The position numbers and the translations under genes are program-made. A model generated the notes under the pieces. It was not told the DNA's origin. It made no database searches and was given only the letters and a program-made list of their open reading frames with translations. Positions 15,180-25,800 of a DNA stretch of 64,000 nt are shown piece by piece. Origin of the DNA: JBFLVU01 sp037444825 (lineage in GTDB: Bacteria; Acidobacteriota; UBA4820; DSQY01); contig JBBILR010000010.1 in NCBI GenBank assembly GCA_037444825.1, positions 1 through 64,000 of the forward strand, given 5' to 3'. Every line of letters starts with the position of its first letter. Position 1 is the first letter of the stretch.

Positions 15180-16586
15180 TTGGACGGGGAGGCTTCCCTG
15201 CCGCGGCTCGCCGTGGCGGGCCTGGGCGGCGATTCGGGAAAGACCCTCCTTTCCCTTGCCCTCCTCCTGCGGGCCCGGGAGGAGGGGCTTCCCGTGGCCG
15301 CCTTCAAGAAGGGGCCCGACTACATCGACGCCGCGTGGCTCGCCTGGGCTTCGGGGAAACCGGCCCGCAACCTGGACACCCACCTCATGGGCTTCGAAGG
15401 GGCTCTCGCCGCCTTTCGGACCCATGCCGCCGACGGCCTGTCGGTCATCGAGGGCAACCGGGGGCTGTACGACGGCCTCGACGCCAAAGGAAGCCACAGC
15501 ACCGCCGCCCTGGCCAAAGTCCTGAAGGCCCCGGTGGTACTCGTAGTGAGCACCGCCAAGGTCACGCGGACGGTGGCGGCCCTGGTCCTGGGGTGCCGGG
15601 CCCTGGACGGCGACGTCCCCTTCGCCGGGGTGGTCCTCAACCAGGTGGCCACCTCCCGCCAGGAACGCCTGGTCCGCCGGGCGGTGGAGGACGAGACCGG
15701 GCTCCCGGTCCTGGGGGCCATTCCCCGCCTGCCCTCCTCCTCGGTGCTCCCCGGCCGCCACCTGGGGCTCGTGACGCCGGAGGAGCACCCGGCCATCGGG
15801 GAGGTGGAGCGGACCCTCCGGAAGGAGGTGTGGCCCTCCCTGGACTTCGGCGCCCTCCGAAAGGCGGCGGCCCAGGCCCCCCCGCTCCCCGCCCCCCCGG
15901 CGCCGGTCTCCACGCCTTCCGGCGGCGCCGGCCTCCGCGTCGGCGTGGTCCGGGACTCGGCCTTCACCTTCTACTACCCTGAAAACCTGGAGGCCCTGGA
16001 GGCGGCGGGGGCGTCCCTCGCCTTCCTGAGCCCCCTCGGCGGGGAGCGCTTCCCCGGAGACCTGGACGCCCTCTACATCGGCGGAGGCTTCCCCGAGACC
16101 CACGCCGCGCGCCTGGAGGGGGCCCGGGAGTGGTTCGGCGGACTGAAGGCCGCCGTGGAGGGGAACCTCCCCGTCTACGCCGAGTGCGGCGGCCTCATGG
16201 TGCTTTGCCGGGCCCTCCGCTGGCAGGGCAAGCGCCACCTCCTGGCGGGAATCCTCCCCGCGGAGGTGGAGGTCTTCCCCTCCCCCCAGGGCCACGGCTA
16301 CGGCGAGATCGAGGTGGACCGGGAGAACGCCTTCTACCCCCTGGGCCAGCGCCTCAAAGGCCACGAGTTCCACTACTCCCGCGTGGTGGAGGGAACCCCC
16401 GAGACCGCCGCCGCCGTCGTCCGCGGCTCCGGGGCCTTGAACCGCCGGGACGGGCTCGTCTACAAGGGGGTCTGGGCCTCGTACCTCCACCTGCACGCCG
16501 CCGCCACCCCGGAGTGGACCAATTCGTTACTCTCTGCGGCGCGGAAATTCGCCCGCCTCCGAAAGGAAGGCTCCACCGTGCTTTAG
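15180..16586 (+). CDS. cbiA: Cobyrinate a,c-diamide synthase family protein (DsrN-like siroheme amidase)
   Basis: A 468-residue two-domain amidotransferase. It probably starts with TTG at 15180, because no ATG fits the N-terminus. Residues 10-25 (LAVAGLGGDSGKTLLSLA) are the ATP loop of the CbiA/BioD fold, with DYIDAAW and EGNRGLYDG following. The C-terminal class I glutaminase domain has YIGGGFPE, the nucleophile Cys336 in YAECGGLM, and HEFHYS. CbiA amidates cobyrinate; the homologue DsrN is thought to make the siroheme amide of sulfite reductase. Position right after a DsrD-like gene and before sat, with no other cobalamin genes, favours the DsrN role. Confidence 0.85.
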   Translation: MDGEASLPRLAVAGLGGDSGKTLLSLALLLRAREEGLPVAAFKKGPDYIDAAWLAWASGKPARNLDTHLMGFEGALAAFRTHAADGLSVIEGNRGLYDGLDAKGSHSTAALAKVLKAPVVLVVSTAKVTRTVAALVLGCRALDGDVPFAGVVLNQVATSRQERLVRRAVEDETGLPVLGAIPRLPSSSVLPGRHLGLVTPEEHPAIGEVERTLRKEVWPSLDFGALRKAAAQAPPLPAPPAPVSTPSGGAGLRVGVVRDSAFTFYYPENLEALEAAGASLAFLSPLGGERFPGDLDALYIGGGFPETHAARLEGAREWFGGLKAAVEGNLPVYAECGGLMVLCRALRWQGKRHLLAGILPAEVEVFPSPQGHGYGEIEVDRENAFYPLGQRLKGHEFHYSRVVEGTPETAAAVVRGSGALNRRDGLVYKGVWASYLHLHAAATPEWTNSLLSAARKFARLRKEGSTVL

Positions 16587-16797
16587 CGGGAGAGGGGTTT
16601 CCGAGATGCGGCATTTGGCCCACGGCCTCCCTTTCGGCCCGTTCAAGGGGGCCTTCGCCGTGGGGAGTCCCTATGATGCCCGAGGGGCCCGTGTACCGTC
16701 CGCGGGGGCCCCGGGGCCGGAACCTGGGGGGATCGTTCCCGAAGGTCCGACCTTCCGATGGACAGGAGTGGCGTGTGGACTTGAGAGGAGGCGTTCG

Positions 16798-18069
16798 ATG
16801 AGCAAACTCGTACCCCCGCATGGAAGCAAGGAACTGAAGTGCCTGCTGCTGGAAGGGAAGGCCCTGGAGGAGGAGAAGAAAAAGGCCCAGGGGCTCAAGA
16901 AGGTCCCCCTCACCAGCCGGGAAACCGGTGACCTGATCATGATGGGCATCGGCGGCTTCACCCCCCTGGACGGCTTCATGGGCCACGACGACTGGAAGGG
17001 CGTCTGCGACGAGATGAAGATGCCCTCCAAGAACGGCCTCTTCTGGCCCATCCCCATCACCCTCTCCGCCGAGAAGGCCCTGGCCGACTCCATCGCCCTC
17101 GGCGAGGAGGTGGCGCTGTGGGACAGCGAGACGGGCACCCTCATGGCCACCATGAAGGTGACGGAGAAGTACACCATCGACAAGGCCCACGAGTGCCAGC
17201 AGGTTTTCCGCACCACCGACACGGCCCACCCCGGCGTGCAGATGGTCATGGCTCAGGCCGACGTGAACCTGGCCGGGCCGGTGAAGGTCCTCTCCGAGTC
17301 CTACTTCCCCGAGCAGTTCAAGGGCCTCTACCAGCGCCCCGCCGAGGCCCGGAAGATGTTCGAGGAGCGCGGCTGGACCACCGTGGCCGCCCTCCAGCTG
17401 CGGAACCCCATGCACAACTCCCACGCCTACCTGGCCTGGATCGCCATCGAGGTCTGCGACGGCGTGTACATCCACCAGCTGGTGGGCAAGCTGAAGCCCG
17501 GCGACATCCCGGCCGACGTGCGCGTCAAGGCCATCGACGCCCTCATCAACAAGTACTTCCGCAAGGAGCGGGTGATCCAGGCCGGCTACCCCCTCGACAT
17601 GCGGTACGCCGGCCCGCGGGAGGCCCTCCTCCACGCCGTCTTCCGCCAGAACTACGGCTGCTCGCACCTCATCGTGGGCCGCGACCACGCCGGCGTGGGG
17701 GACTACTACGGCCCCTTCGACGCGCAGAAGATCTTCCACGAGATCCCCGCCGACGCGCTGGTCTTGAAGCCCCTGCCGCTGGACTGGACCTTCTACTGCT
17801 ACGAGTGCGGCGGCATGGCCTCCATGAAGACCTGCCCCCACGAGAGCAAGGCGGTCATCGACGACAACGGCAACTACCAGGGCGGCGCGCGGCTGCTCCT
17901 CTCGGGCACGCTCCTGCGCAAGCTCATGAGCGAGGGCAAGCCCGTCCCCAAGGAATTCTCGAAGCCCGAGGTCATCGCCATCCTCAAGGAGTACTACGAC
18001 AACCTCGAGGAGAAGGTGGAGGTCAAGCTGCACGGAGCCGCCACCGGCGACGCCGCCCACAAGAAGTGA
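16798..18069 (+). CDS. sat: Sulfate adenylyltransferase (ATP sulfurylase)
   Basis: A 423-residue homo-oligomeric-type ATP sulfurylase. The start at 16798 follows GAGAGGAGGCGTTCG. The substrate-binding motif QLRNPMHNSHAYL (about 200-212) and the GRDHAGVGDYYGP segment are intact. A CYECGGMASMKTCPHE cysteine/histidine group near the C-terminus matches the zinc site of prokaryotic dissimilatory Sat. It forms APS from sulfate and ATP, the first step of sulfate respiration. No APS kinase domain is fused, so a dissimilatory role fits. A 211-base gap separates it from the CbiA-like gene; within it TATGAT at 16672-16677 is a possible -10 but no clear -35 is seen. Confidence 0.96.
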   Translation: MSKLVPPHGSKELKCLLLEGKALEEEKKKAQGLKKVPLTSRETGDLIMMGIGGFTPLDGFMGHDDWKGVCDEMKMPSKNGLFWPIPITLSAEKALADSIALGEEVALWDSETGTLMATMKVTEKYTIDKAHECQQVFRTTDTAHPGVQMVMAQADVNLAGPVKVLSESYFPEQFKGLYQRPAEARKMFEERGWTTVAALQLRNPMHNSHAYLAWIAIEVCDGVYIHQLVGKLKPGDIPADVRVKAIDALINKYFRKERVIQAGYPLDMRYAGPREALLHAVFRQNYGCSHLIVGRDHAGVGDYYGPFDAQKIFHEIPADALVLKPLPLDWTFYCYECGGMASMKTCPHESKAVIDDNGNYQGGARLLLSGTLLRKLMSEGKPVPKEFSKPEVIAILKEYYDNLEEKVEVKLHGAATGDAAHKK

Positions 18070-18091
18070 GCGCGGCCATGCGGCGCGGAGA

Positions 18092-18120
18092 AAAGGCGGG
18101 GCTCCGGCCCCGCCTTTTTT
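18092..18120 (+). terminator. Rho-independent terminator after sat
   Basis: AAAGGCGGGGC, loop TCCG, then GCCCCGCCTTTTTT makes a near-perfect GC stem followed by six T. It lies 22 bases after the sat stop codon and closes the sulfate-activation operon. Confidence 0.9.
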
Positions 18121-18179
18121 CGCGGCAACTTTTCCGGACGGCTTTGCGTAGAGAGGGGGTGTCGGAGAGAGAAGGGACC

Positions 18180-19259
18180 ATGGACAAAACCAGCACGGTG
18201 CTTTCGGCGGCGATCCTGGTGTTGGCTTCGGCCCTCTCCTGCGGCGGGGACAACCGCGCGGAGGAGAAGAAGGCCAAGGAAAAGGCGGCGGTCCCCGTGG
18301 AGGTGACCACGCCGGCCCTCGCCCCCATGGAGTCCACCCTCAACCTGACGGCCACGGTCTTTTCCGAAGACCAGGTACCGGTCTACGCGGAGGCCACGGG
18401 CATCGTGGAAGGCACCCCCCTGGAGGAGGGCACGCCCGTCTCCCGGGGACAGGTCCTCTGCCGGCTCAAGCGGGAGGAGCTGGAGCTGGCCCTGAAGATG
18501 GCCCAGAGCACGCTGGACAAGGCCCAGGCGGACTTCAACCGGACGGAGCGGCTCTATGCGGACCGCCTGGTGAGCGCCGACACCTTCGACCAGGTTCGTT
18601 ACGCCCTCGACCAGGCGCGCATCGCCCGGGACCAGGCCCGCCTGAACCTCGACAAGGCCACCGTGACGGCGCCCATCGCCGGCGTGGTGGCCCAGCGCCT
18701 CATCCGCCGGGGGGACCTGGTGAAGCCCCAGCAGCAGCTCTTCACCCTGGTGGACCTGAACTCCTTGAAGGCCAACCTCTACGTCCCGGAGAAGAGCGTC
18801 TCCTCGGTGAAGGTGGGCGCGACGGTCCGGGTGCGCTCCGACGCGTTCCCCGGTCAAACCCTGGCGGGGCGCGTGGAGCGGGTGGCCCCGGTGGCGGACC
18901 CCGCCACGGGGACCTTCAAGGTGACGGTGGCCTTGGAGGGGGCCGAGACGCCCCTCAAGCCGGGCATGTTCGTCTCCGCCAGCATCGTGCTGGAGACCCA
19001 TCCCAGGGCCTTGGTGATCCCCAAGAAGTGCCTGGTCTACGACGGGGAAAACCCCATGGTCTTCGTCGTCCAGAAGGACCGGGCCCGCAAGGTCGCCGTA
19101 CGGCCCGGCCTCTCCGACGCCCTGAACGTGGAGATCGTGGAGGGGCTCACCTCCAAAGACCTCGTGGTGACGGTGGGACAGACGGGGCTCAAGGAGGACA
19201 GCGAGGTTCAGGTGCTGAAGCCCGGCGGCGGAGGGATGTCGGTGGCCTTGGGCGGCTGA
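18180..19259 (+). CDS. RND efflux periplasmic adaptor lipoprotein (membrane fusion protein)
   Basis: A 359-residue protein with a lipoprotein-type signal (ILVLASALSCGG) followed by a charged linker. It has the adaptor architecture: split lipoyl halves (YAEATGIVEGTPLEEGTPVS and later APIAGVVAQRLIRRGDLVKP), an alpha-helical hairpin between them (LALKMAQSTLDKAQADFNRT) and beta-barrel domains after residue about 190. Adaptors link an inner-membrane RND pump to an outer-membrane channel. The two RND genes follow directly. No TolC gene is adjacent; one is present at 37673. Confidence 0.9.
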   Translation: MDKTSTVLSAAILVLASALSCGGDNRAEEKKAKEKAAVPVEVTTPALAPMESTLNLTATVFSEDQVPVYAEATGIVEGTPLEEGTPVSRGQVLCRLKREELELALKMAQSTLDKAQADFNRTERLYADRLVSADTFDQVRYALDQARIARDQARLNLDKATVTAPIAGVVAQRLIRRGDLVKPQQQLFTLVDLNSLKANLYVPEKSVSSVKVGATVRVRSDAFPGQTLAGRVERVAPVADPATGTFKVTVALEGAETPLKPGMFVSASIVLETHPRALVIPKKCLVYDGENPMVFVVQKDRARKVAVRPGLSDALNVEIVEGLTSKDLVVTVGQTGLKEDSEVQVLKPGGGGMSVALGG

Positions 19260-19338
19260 GCCCCCGGCCGGCGTGGGTTCCCGCCGGCCTTCCCCAACGG
19301 AAAACGAAGCGCCCCCCGGGGGCGGGAAGGGGTCGTCC

Positions 19339-22300
19339 ATGGAGGAGAGGACCGTTCGAAGCGGGAGGAGCACCCTCTACCGTCTGGCCGTGGACCGGCC
19401 GGTGACGCTCACCATGATTCTCCTGGGGGTGGTGGTCTTCGGCCTGGTCTCCCTCACCCGGATCCCCCTCTCCCTCATGCCGGAGCTGACCTTCCCCACC
19501 ATCACCGTGCGGACCACGTACGAGGGGGCGGCGCCGGAGGAGGTGGAGAACAACGTCTCCATCCCCCTGGAGGAGGCCCTGGGGGTGGTGACGCACCTGA
19601 GGCGCATCCAGTCCATCTCCAAGACCGACGAGTCGGTGATCCTGCTGGAGTTCGACTGGAACACCGACATGAACCTGGCCACCCAGGAGGTCTCGGAGAA
19701 GCTGGAGCGGGTTCTCCTCCCCGACGAGGCCAAGAAACCCCTGATCCTCCGGTACGACCCCACCCAGGACCCCGTCCTCCGCCTGAGCCTGTACGGGCCG
19801 GGAGACCTCATGGCGCTGAGGACCTTCGCCGACCAGGACCTCAAGCGGGAGCTGGAGAAGCTCCCGGGCGTGGCGGCGGTGAAGGTGAGGGGGGGGCTGG
19901 AGGAAGAGGTCCGCGTCCTCTTCGACGAGAAGGCGCTGGCTCTGGCCCGACTGGACATCGAAGGCCTCAACCGGGCCCTGGCCGCCCAGAACATCAACCT
20001 GGCCGGCGGCAAGCTGAAGGAGGGCTCCACCGAGTACATCGTGCGGACGGTGAACCAGTTCCGCAACCTGGACGAGATCCGGGACGCCGTCGTGGGGACG
20101 AGGGACGGCATCCCCATCCGGGTGAAGGACATCGGCCGGGTGGAGCGCTCCTTCAAGGACCGGGACGTGATCACCCGCGTCAACGACCAAGAAAGCGTGG
20201 AGGTGGAGATCTACAAGGAGGCGGACGCCAACGTGGTGGTCCTCTCCCGCACGGTGCGGGAACGACTCTTCGGCCCCGGAGGCCGAGGCGGGCCCGCCCC
20301 CCAGGGGGCGGGAGAGCCGGGGAAGAAGGCCGGCGGGCCGCCCTCCGGCGCCACCCCTCCCCTGGCCCAGACCCTCCCCAAGGGGGTTTCCCTGCGCCTC
20401 CTTTCGGACCAGGCGGAGTTCATTTCCCAGGCCATCGGGAACCTCAAGGGCGCCGCCGTGGGCGGGGGGCTCCTCGCCATCCTGGTTCTGTATTTCTTCC
20501 TGAAGCGCTTCCCGCCTACCTTCCTGGTGGCCCTCTCCATCCCCTTCTCGGTGGTGGCCACCTTCGCCGCCATGTACCTCTCCGGGGTGACCCTCAACAT
20601 CATGTCCCTGGGGGGGTTGGCCCTGGGGGTGGGCATGCTGGTGGACAACGCCATCGTGGTCCTGGAGTCCATCTCGAGGTGCCGGGAAGAGGGGGACGCT
20701 GCGAGGGAGGCGGCCCTGAGGGGCGCCCGGGAAGTGGGGATGGCCGTCACCGCCTCCACCCTCACGACGGTGGCGGTGTTTTTCCCCATCGTGTTCGTGG
20801 AGGGCATCGCCGGGCAGGTCTTTCGGGACCTCTCCCTTACGGTGGTCTTCTCCCTCCTCGCCTCCCTCGTGCTGTCCCTCTTCTACATCCCCATGCTCTC
20901 CGCCCGGGAAGGCCGCGGGCGCGGGGCCGCGTCCGCAGGACCTCCCCTGTGGAGGGAGATCTTCCTCCCCCGCCACCTGGAGGGGGCACTGGTTCGCCTC
21001 CGGGAAGCCCGGGGGTTCCGGAAGGTTCTGCGGCTCATGGAGTTCCCGCTGTTCCTCGCTCTGGGGGAGCCCCTTTTCCCCGCGGAGGCGAAGGGGCCAG
21101 AGGTTGCGGAGGCTTGGGCGGGCGCGGGGGGGCGCCGTTTCCTCGGGGCGCTGGGGAGGCCGCTCTCCTCTCTGCTCCGCCTGGTTTCGGCCCTTCTGGC
21201 GGTGGCCGCCGCTTCGGCGGGGTACCTTCTCCGGGTCCTTTTCGCCGCCGCCGAGACGGCCCTTCTGTGGTTCCTCGGCCTGCTGGGCGCCGGCACGGCC
21301 CGGCTCCTGGCCGGTCCCCTCCGGGCCTTCGACGGGGGCTTTTCCCGGCTCCTCGCCACCTACGAGCGGGTTTTGGGGGGAGTTCTCTGGCGGCCGGGGC
21401 GTCTCCTGTCTGCGGTGGGCCTCGCCTTTCTCTTCCTCCTCGCCGGGCTTTTCCTTCTGGACACCGAGCTGGTGCCCCGCCTCCACAACCGGACGCTGCT
21501 TCTGGAAGCGGCCTTGCCGGTGGGAACCCCCCTGGAAGCCACCGACGGAGTCCTGCGGGAGACCGCCCGCCGCATTCTGGCCCTCCCCGAGGTGGAGGAG
21601 GTGGCGACGCGGACCGGGGTGGCCCGGGACGACCTCACCACCACCGAAGGGGGAGAGCACACGGCGGTGATGACTGTGGTCCTCGCCCCGGGCGGGCGGC
21701 TCCGTTCGGTGGAGGAGCGGGCGGTGGCGGGCATCCGGGAGGTGGTGGAATCGGTGCCCGACCTCACGGCCCAGGTGCGTTTTCCCTCCCTCTTCTCCAC
21801 TCGAACGCCGGTGGAGGTGGAGGTGGCCTCCAACGACCTGGAGCGGCTGAAGGCCCTCTCCTCGGAGGCCCTCTCGGCCCTGTCGGGGGTCAGAGGGCTC
21901 AAGGACCTCAAGAGCAGCCTGGCCCAGGGCAATCCGGAGATCCAAATCACCTACGACCGCCCCCGCCTGGCGCAGTACGGCCTGGACGTGGCGGCGGTGG
22001 CCTCGCTGGTTCGGACGAAGGTGCTGGGCCAGGTCCAGAGCCGCTTCGACAAGGGGCGGGAGAAGGTGGACATCCGGGTCCAGGTCCGGCCGGAGGACCG
22101 GAGCTCCCTCTCCCAGCTCCGGGACCTGGTGGTCAACCCCGGGGCGGCGTCTCCCGTGCCCCTCTCGGCGGTGGCGGACCTTCGGACGGGGATGGGGCCC
22201 TCCGAGATCCGGCGGGTGGACCAGCACCGGGTGGCCCTGATCCAGGCCAACCTCCAGGGAGTGGGGCTCAAGAGGGCGGCGAAGGAGATCGAGCGCGCCC

Positions 22301-22890
22301 TGGCAGGGCTCCCCTGGAAGCCTGAGGAGGGCTACCGGGTGGCCGGACAGAAGGACGAGTTGGACCGCTCCCAGAGGTCTCTCTACCTGGCCCTCTTCCT
22401 CTCGGTATTCCTCGTCTACCTCGTCATGGCCAGCCAGTTCGAGTCCCTCCTCCACCCCTTCCTCATCCTCTTCACCATCCCCCTGGCCCTGGTGGGGGTG
22501 GTCCTGGTGCTCCTGCTCCTGGGCATGTCCCTGTCGGTTCTGGTCTTCATCGGCGTGATCATGCTGGCGGGGATCGTCGTGAACAACGCCATCGTGTGGG
22601 TGGACTACGCCAACCAGCTCCGGGCGAGGGGGCTTCCCCTCCCGGAGGCGGTGGTCCGGGCGGGACTGGTGCGGATCCGGCCCATTCTCATGACGACCCT
22701 CACCACCCTTTTCGGCCTCCTGCCGCTGGCCCTGGGGCTGGGGGCCGGCGCCGAGCTGCAGCAGCCCATGGCGGTCACCGTCATGGCGGGTCTTTCCGTC
22801 TCCACGCTCCTGACGCTGGTGGTGATCCCCACCCTGTACGTATTGGTGGAGCGGCGGCGGGGGGGCTCCGCAGAAGGAGGTTCGAGGTGA
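19339..22890 (+). CDS. RND-family efflux transporter, first of two, with enlarged central loop
   Basis: An 1183-residue HAE/AcrB-type inner-membrane pump. It shows MILLGVVVFGLVSLTRIPLS at the first helix, the periplasmic porter domain, and the TM4 motif GGLALGVGMLVDNAIVVLES with its proton-relay aspartate. Two features are unusual. A Gly/Pro-rich insert of about 30 residues (20272-20370) precedes TM2. The segment between TM6 and TM7 (20900-21390) is about 160 residues instead of the usual 60 or so and contains hydrophobic stretches such as LVSALLAVAAASAGYLLRVL. Substrates are unknown. It is followed by a second RND gene through a GTGA overlap. Confidence 0.92.
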   Translation: MEERTVRSGRSTLYRLAVDRPVTLTMILLGVVVFGLVSLTRIPLSLMPELTFPTITVRTTYEGAAPEEVENNVSIPLEEALGVVTHLRRIQSISKTDESVILLEFDWNTDMNLATQEVSEKLERVLLPDEAKKPLILRYDPTQDPVLRLSLYGPGDLMALRTFADQDLKRELEKLPGVAAVKVRGGLEEEVRVLFDEKALALARLDIEGLNRALAAQNINLAGGKLKEGSTEYIVRTVNQFRNLDEIRDAVVGTRDGIPIRVKDIGRVERSFKDRDVITRVNDQESVEVEIYKEADANVVVLSRTVRERLFGPGGRGGPAPQGAGEPGKKAGGPPSGATPPLAQTLPKGVSLRLLSDQAEFISQAIGNLKGAAVGGGLLAILVLYFFLKRFPPTFLVALSIPFSVVATFAAMYLSGVTLNIMSLGGLALGVGMLVDNAIVVLESISRCREEGDAAREAALRGAREVGMAVTASTLTTVAVFFPIVFVEGIAGQVFRDLSLTVVFSLLASLVLSLFYIPMLSAREGRGRGAASAGPPLWREIFLPRHLEGALVRLREARGFRKVLRLMEFPLFLALGEPLFPAEAKGPEVAEAWAGAGGRRFLGALGRPLSSLLRLVSALLAVAAASAGYLLRVLFAAAETALLWFLGLLGAGTARLLAGPLRAFDGGFSRLLATYERVLGGVLWRPGRLLSAVGLAFLFLLAGLFLLDTELVPRLHNRTLLLEAALPVGTPLEATDGVLRETARRILALPEVEEVATRTGVARDDLTTTEGGEHTAVMTVVLAPGGRLRSVEERAVAGIREVVESVPDLTAQVRFPSLFSTRTPVEVEVASNDLERLKALSSEALSALSGVRGLKDLKSSLAQGNPEIQITYDRPRLAQYGLDVAAVASLVRTKVLGQVQSRFDKGREKVDIRVQVRPEDRSSLSQLRDLVVNPGAASPVPLSAVADLRTGMGPSEIRRVDQHRVALIQANLQGVGLKRAAKEIERALAGLPWKPEEGYRVAGQKDELDRSQRSLYLALFLSVFLVYLVMASQFESLLHPFLILFTIPLALVGVVLVLLLLGMSLSVLVFIGVIMLAGIVVNNAIVWVDYANQLRARGLPLPEAVVRAGLVRIRPILMTTLTTLFGLLPLALGLGAGAELQQPMAVTVMAGLSVSTLLTLVVIPTLYVLVERRRGGSAEGGSR

Positions 22891-25800
22891 GGGAAGCGTT
22901 GCTTCCGGCCTTCTCCCTGCGCCGGCCCGTCACCACGCTCATGCTTTTCCTCTCTTTCCTGGTTCTGGGGGGGGCGGCGCTGGGGCGCATCCCCCTCCAG
23001 CTCCTCCCCGACGGCTTCAACCCTCCCTTCATGTGGATCTGGATCCCCTACCCCAACTCCAGCCCCACCGAGGTGGAGGACAAGATCACCCGCCCCCTGG
23101 AGGAGTCCTTGCGGACCCTCAAGAACCTGGACGGCATCTGGAGCACCAGCCGGAACGACGCCGCCGTCGTGCGGATGCGCTTCGACTCCAACACCGACAT
23201 GGGACTCGCCTACGCCGAGGCGCGGGACCGGGTGGAGCGGGTGAAGCCCACCCTCCCGGAGGACGTGCGGGAGGTCTACCTCCAGCGGGCCAACCCCAAC
23301 GACGAGGCGGTGTACGTGCTGGGCGTCCAGTTCGAAGGGGCGGTGGACGACCCCTACCACCTCCTCAAGGACGGTTTGGGCCAGCGGCTTCTCCGCCTCC
23401 CCGGCGTGGCCAAGGTGGACGTGGGCGGCGCCGACGAGAAGGTCGTCCAGGTGGAGCTTCTGATGGACCGGATCAAGGCCCACCGGGTGAACCTCTACGA
23501 CCTCACCCGGCGCCTGCGGCGGGACAACTTCACCCTGGCCTCCGGGCGGGTGGACGAGGCGGGGAAGCGGTACCTGGTCCGGTCCCTGGCCCGCTACCCT
23601 TCCCTGGAGGCCATCGGAGACCTGCCCGTCCGGAACGACGGATTGAAAATCTCCGACATCGCCCGCGTCACCTACGGCGTTCCGGAGGTGACCCGGTACT
23701 TCCGCATCGACGGGCGGCCCTCCTATGTGTTGGAAGTCTTCAAGGACAGCGCCAGCAACACGGTGGAGGTCTGCCGGAGGATCGACGCCGAGGTGAAGGA
23801 GCTGGCCCGGCGCTACGGCGGCGTTCGATTCATCCCCTTCGACAACGACGCGCAGTACATCGAGGAATCGTTGAGCCTCCTGTTGCAGAACGGTCTGCTG
23901 GGAGGCCTCTTCGCCGGTCTACTTCTCTTTTTCTTCCTCCGCCGCGTCAAGATCACCCTCCTCATCACCCTCGCCATCCCGGCGGCCCTCCTCATCACCG
24001 TGGTGGTCATGAACTTCGCCGGCCAGAGCCTGAACATCATCTCCATGATGGGCCTCATGCTCTCCGTGGGCATGCTGGTGGACAACTCGGTGGTGGTGGT
24101 GGAGAACACCAACCGGCTGCAGCAGGAAGAGGGGCTGGAACCCCGGGCGGCGGCCCTCCAAGGCGCCTCCGAGGTCAGCCTCGCCATCCTCATGTCCACT
24201 CTGACCACCATGGTGGTTTTCCTCCCTTCGGTCCTCCTCACCCGGGACGGCATGATGCGGTTCTTCATGGGCCAGTTGGCCATCCCCCTCTGCGTCTCCC
24301 TGGCGGCCTCCCTCCTCGTGGGGCTCCTCTTCATCCCCCTGTGGGCCTCCATGGTCCTCCGCGACCGGAGGCCCCCGGGAAGAATCCACCGCCTTTTCGA
24401 CGGCCTCTACGAGCGCTCCCTGGGGGCCCTGGGGCGGCTGTACCTCGACCTGCTGGAACGGGTCCTCACGCGCCGGGCCCTCTCCTTGACTCTCCTGGTC
24501 CTCCTCTTCGCCCTCACCGTGGCCGTCCCCTTCCGAAAGGTCCACATGACGGAGGAGGACCACGGCAACGGCCGCACCATCTGGGTCGGCTTCACCTTCC
24601 CCGGCTCCTTTACCCTGGAGGAGGCCGACGCCTTCATGCGCAAGGTGGAGGCCAAAGTGGAGTCGGTCCGCGACCGATACGACGTGAAGCACTACCGGAT
24701 CTGGGTCTCCAGGACCCGGGGGAACCTTCGGGTCCTCCTCAAGGACATGAAGGAGAGCGACCTGGAGGTCCCTTGGGTGGCCGAGCACCTGGTCAAGGAG
24801 CTCCCCACCCAGCCGGGGGTCACCCAGTTCACCAACTGGTCCCAGAGCCTCTCCACGGGCGAGGCGGACATGCGGGTCTACCTGCTGGGGGACGACACGG
24901 CGGCCCTCCTCGCCACTTCGGAGGAGGTGGTGCGCCGGTTCCGGGGGATCCCCGGCGTGGTGGCGGTGGAGACGGACCTCAGCGAGGGGAACGACGAGGT
25001 TCGCTTGGAGCTGGACCGCGAGGCCCTGGAGCGGTACGGCGTTTCCCCGGAGGTCCTCACCAGCACCGTGGCCTACGCCGTCCGGGGCTACCCCCTCCCC
25101 CGCCACCGGATGGGAGACCGGGACGTGGAGGTCCGGATCCAGGTCCAGAAGGCCGACCGGGAAAACGTGGACCAGATCCGGGACCTCGCCATCCCGTCGG
25201 CCTCCGGCGGGACCGTCCCCCTGGGGTCGGTGGCCTCCTTCCGGGTCCGGAAAGCCCTCAACGAAATCACCCGGTTCAACGGCCGGACGGCCCTGGCCCT
25301 CAAGATCAGCACCACCCTCAAGGACAAGAAGGAACTGGAGAACCGGGTGCGCGCCGTCATGGACCAGATGGAACTTCCGCCGGGAATGCGCCTCTCCACC
25401 GAAAACCTGCTGGGGAGGGGCGGGAGCCCGGGGCAGGACTTCGCCGCGGGGCTCGCCCTCTCGGTCTGCTTCGTCTTCCTCCTCATGGGGGTCCTCTTCG
25501 AGTCCTTCCTCCTTCCCTTCGTGGTGATCACCTCCATCCCCCTGGCCTTCGCCGGTTCGTGGTGGCTCCTCTACGCCATGGGGTCGGAGATGAACATCAT
25601 GGCCGTCATCGGCACCATCCTCCTGGCGGGCGTGGTGGTCAACAACGCCATCGTCCTCATCGACCGGGTGAACCAGCTCCGGCTCCTGGGCCGGAGCCGC
25701 GAGGACGCCTTGAAGGAAGCCGCCCGGCAGCGCTTCCGGCCCATCCTCATGACGGCCTTGACCACCATCCTGGGTCTCCTGCCCATGGCCTTCGGCAAGG

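Noticed and set aside
15180..16586. Part of a cobalamin biosynthesis cluster
   Set aside because: No other cob/cbi gene and no cobalamin riboswitch is seen. The neighbours are sulfate-reduction genes, so a DsrN role is more likely.
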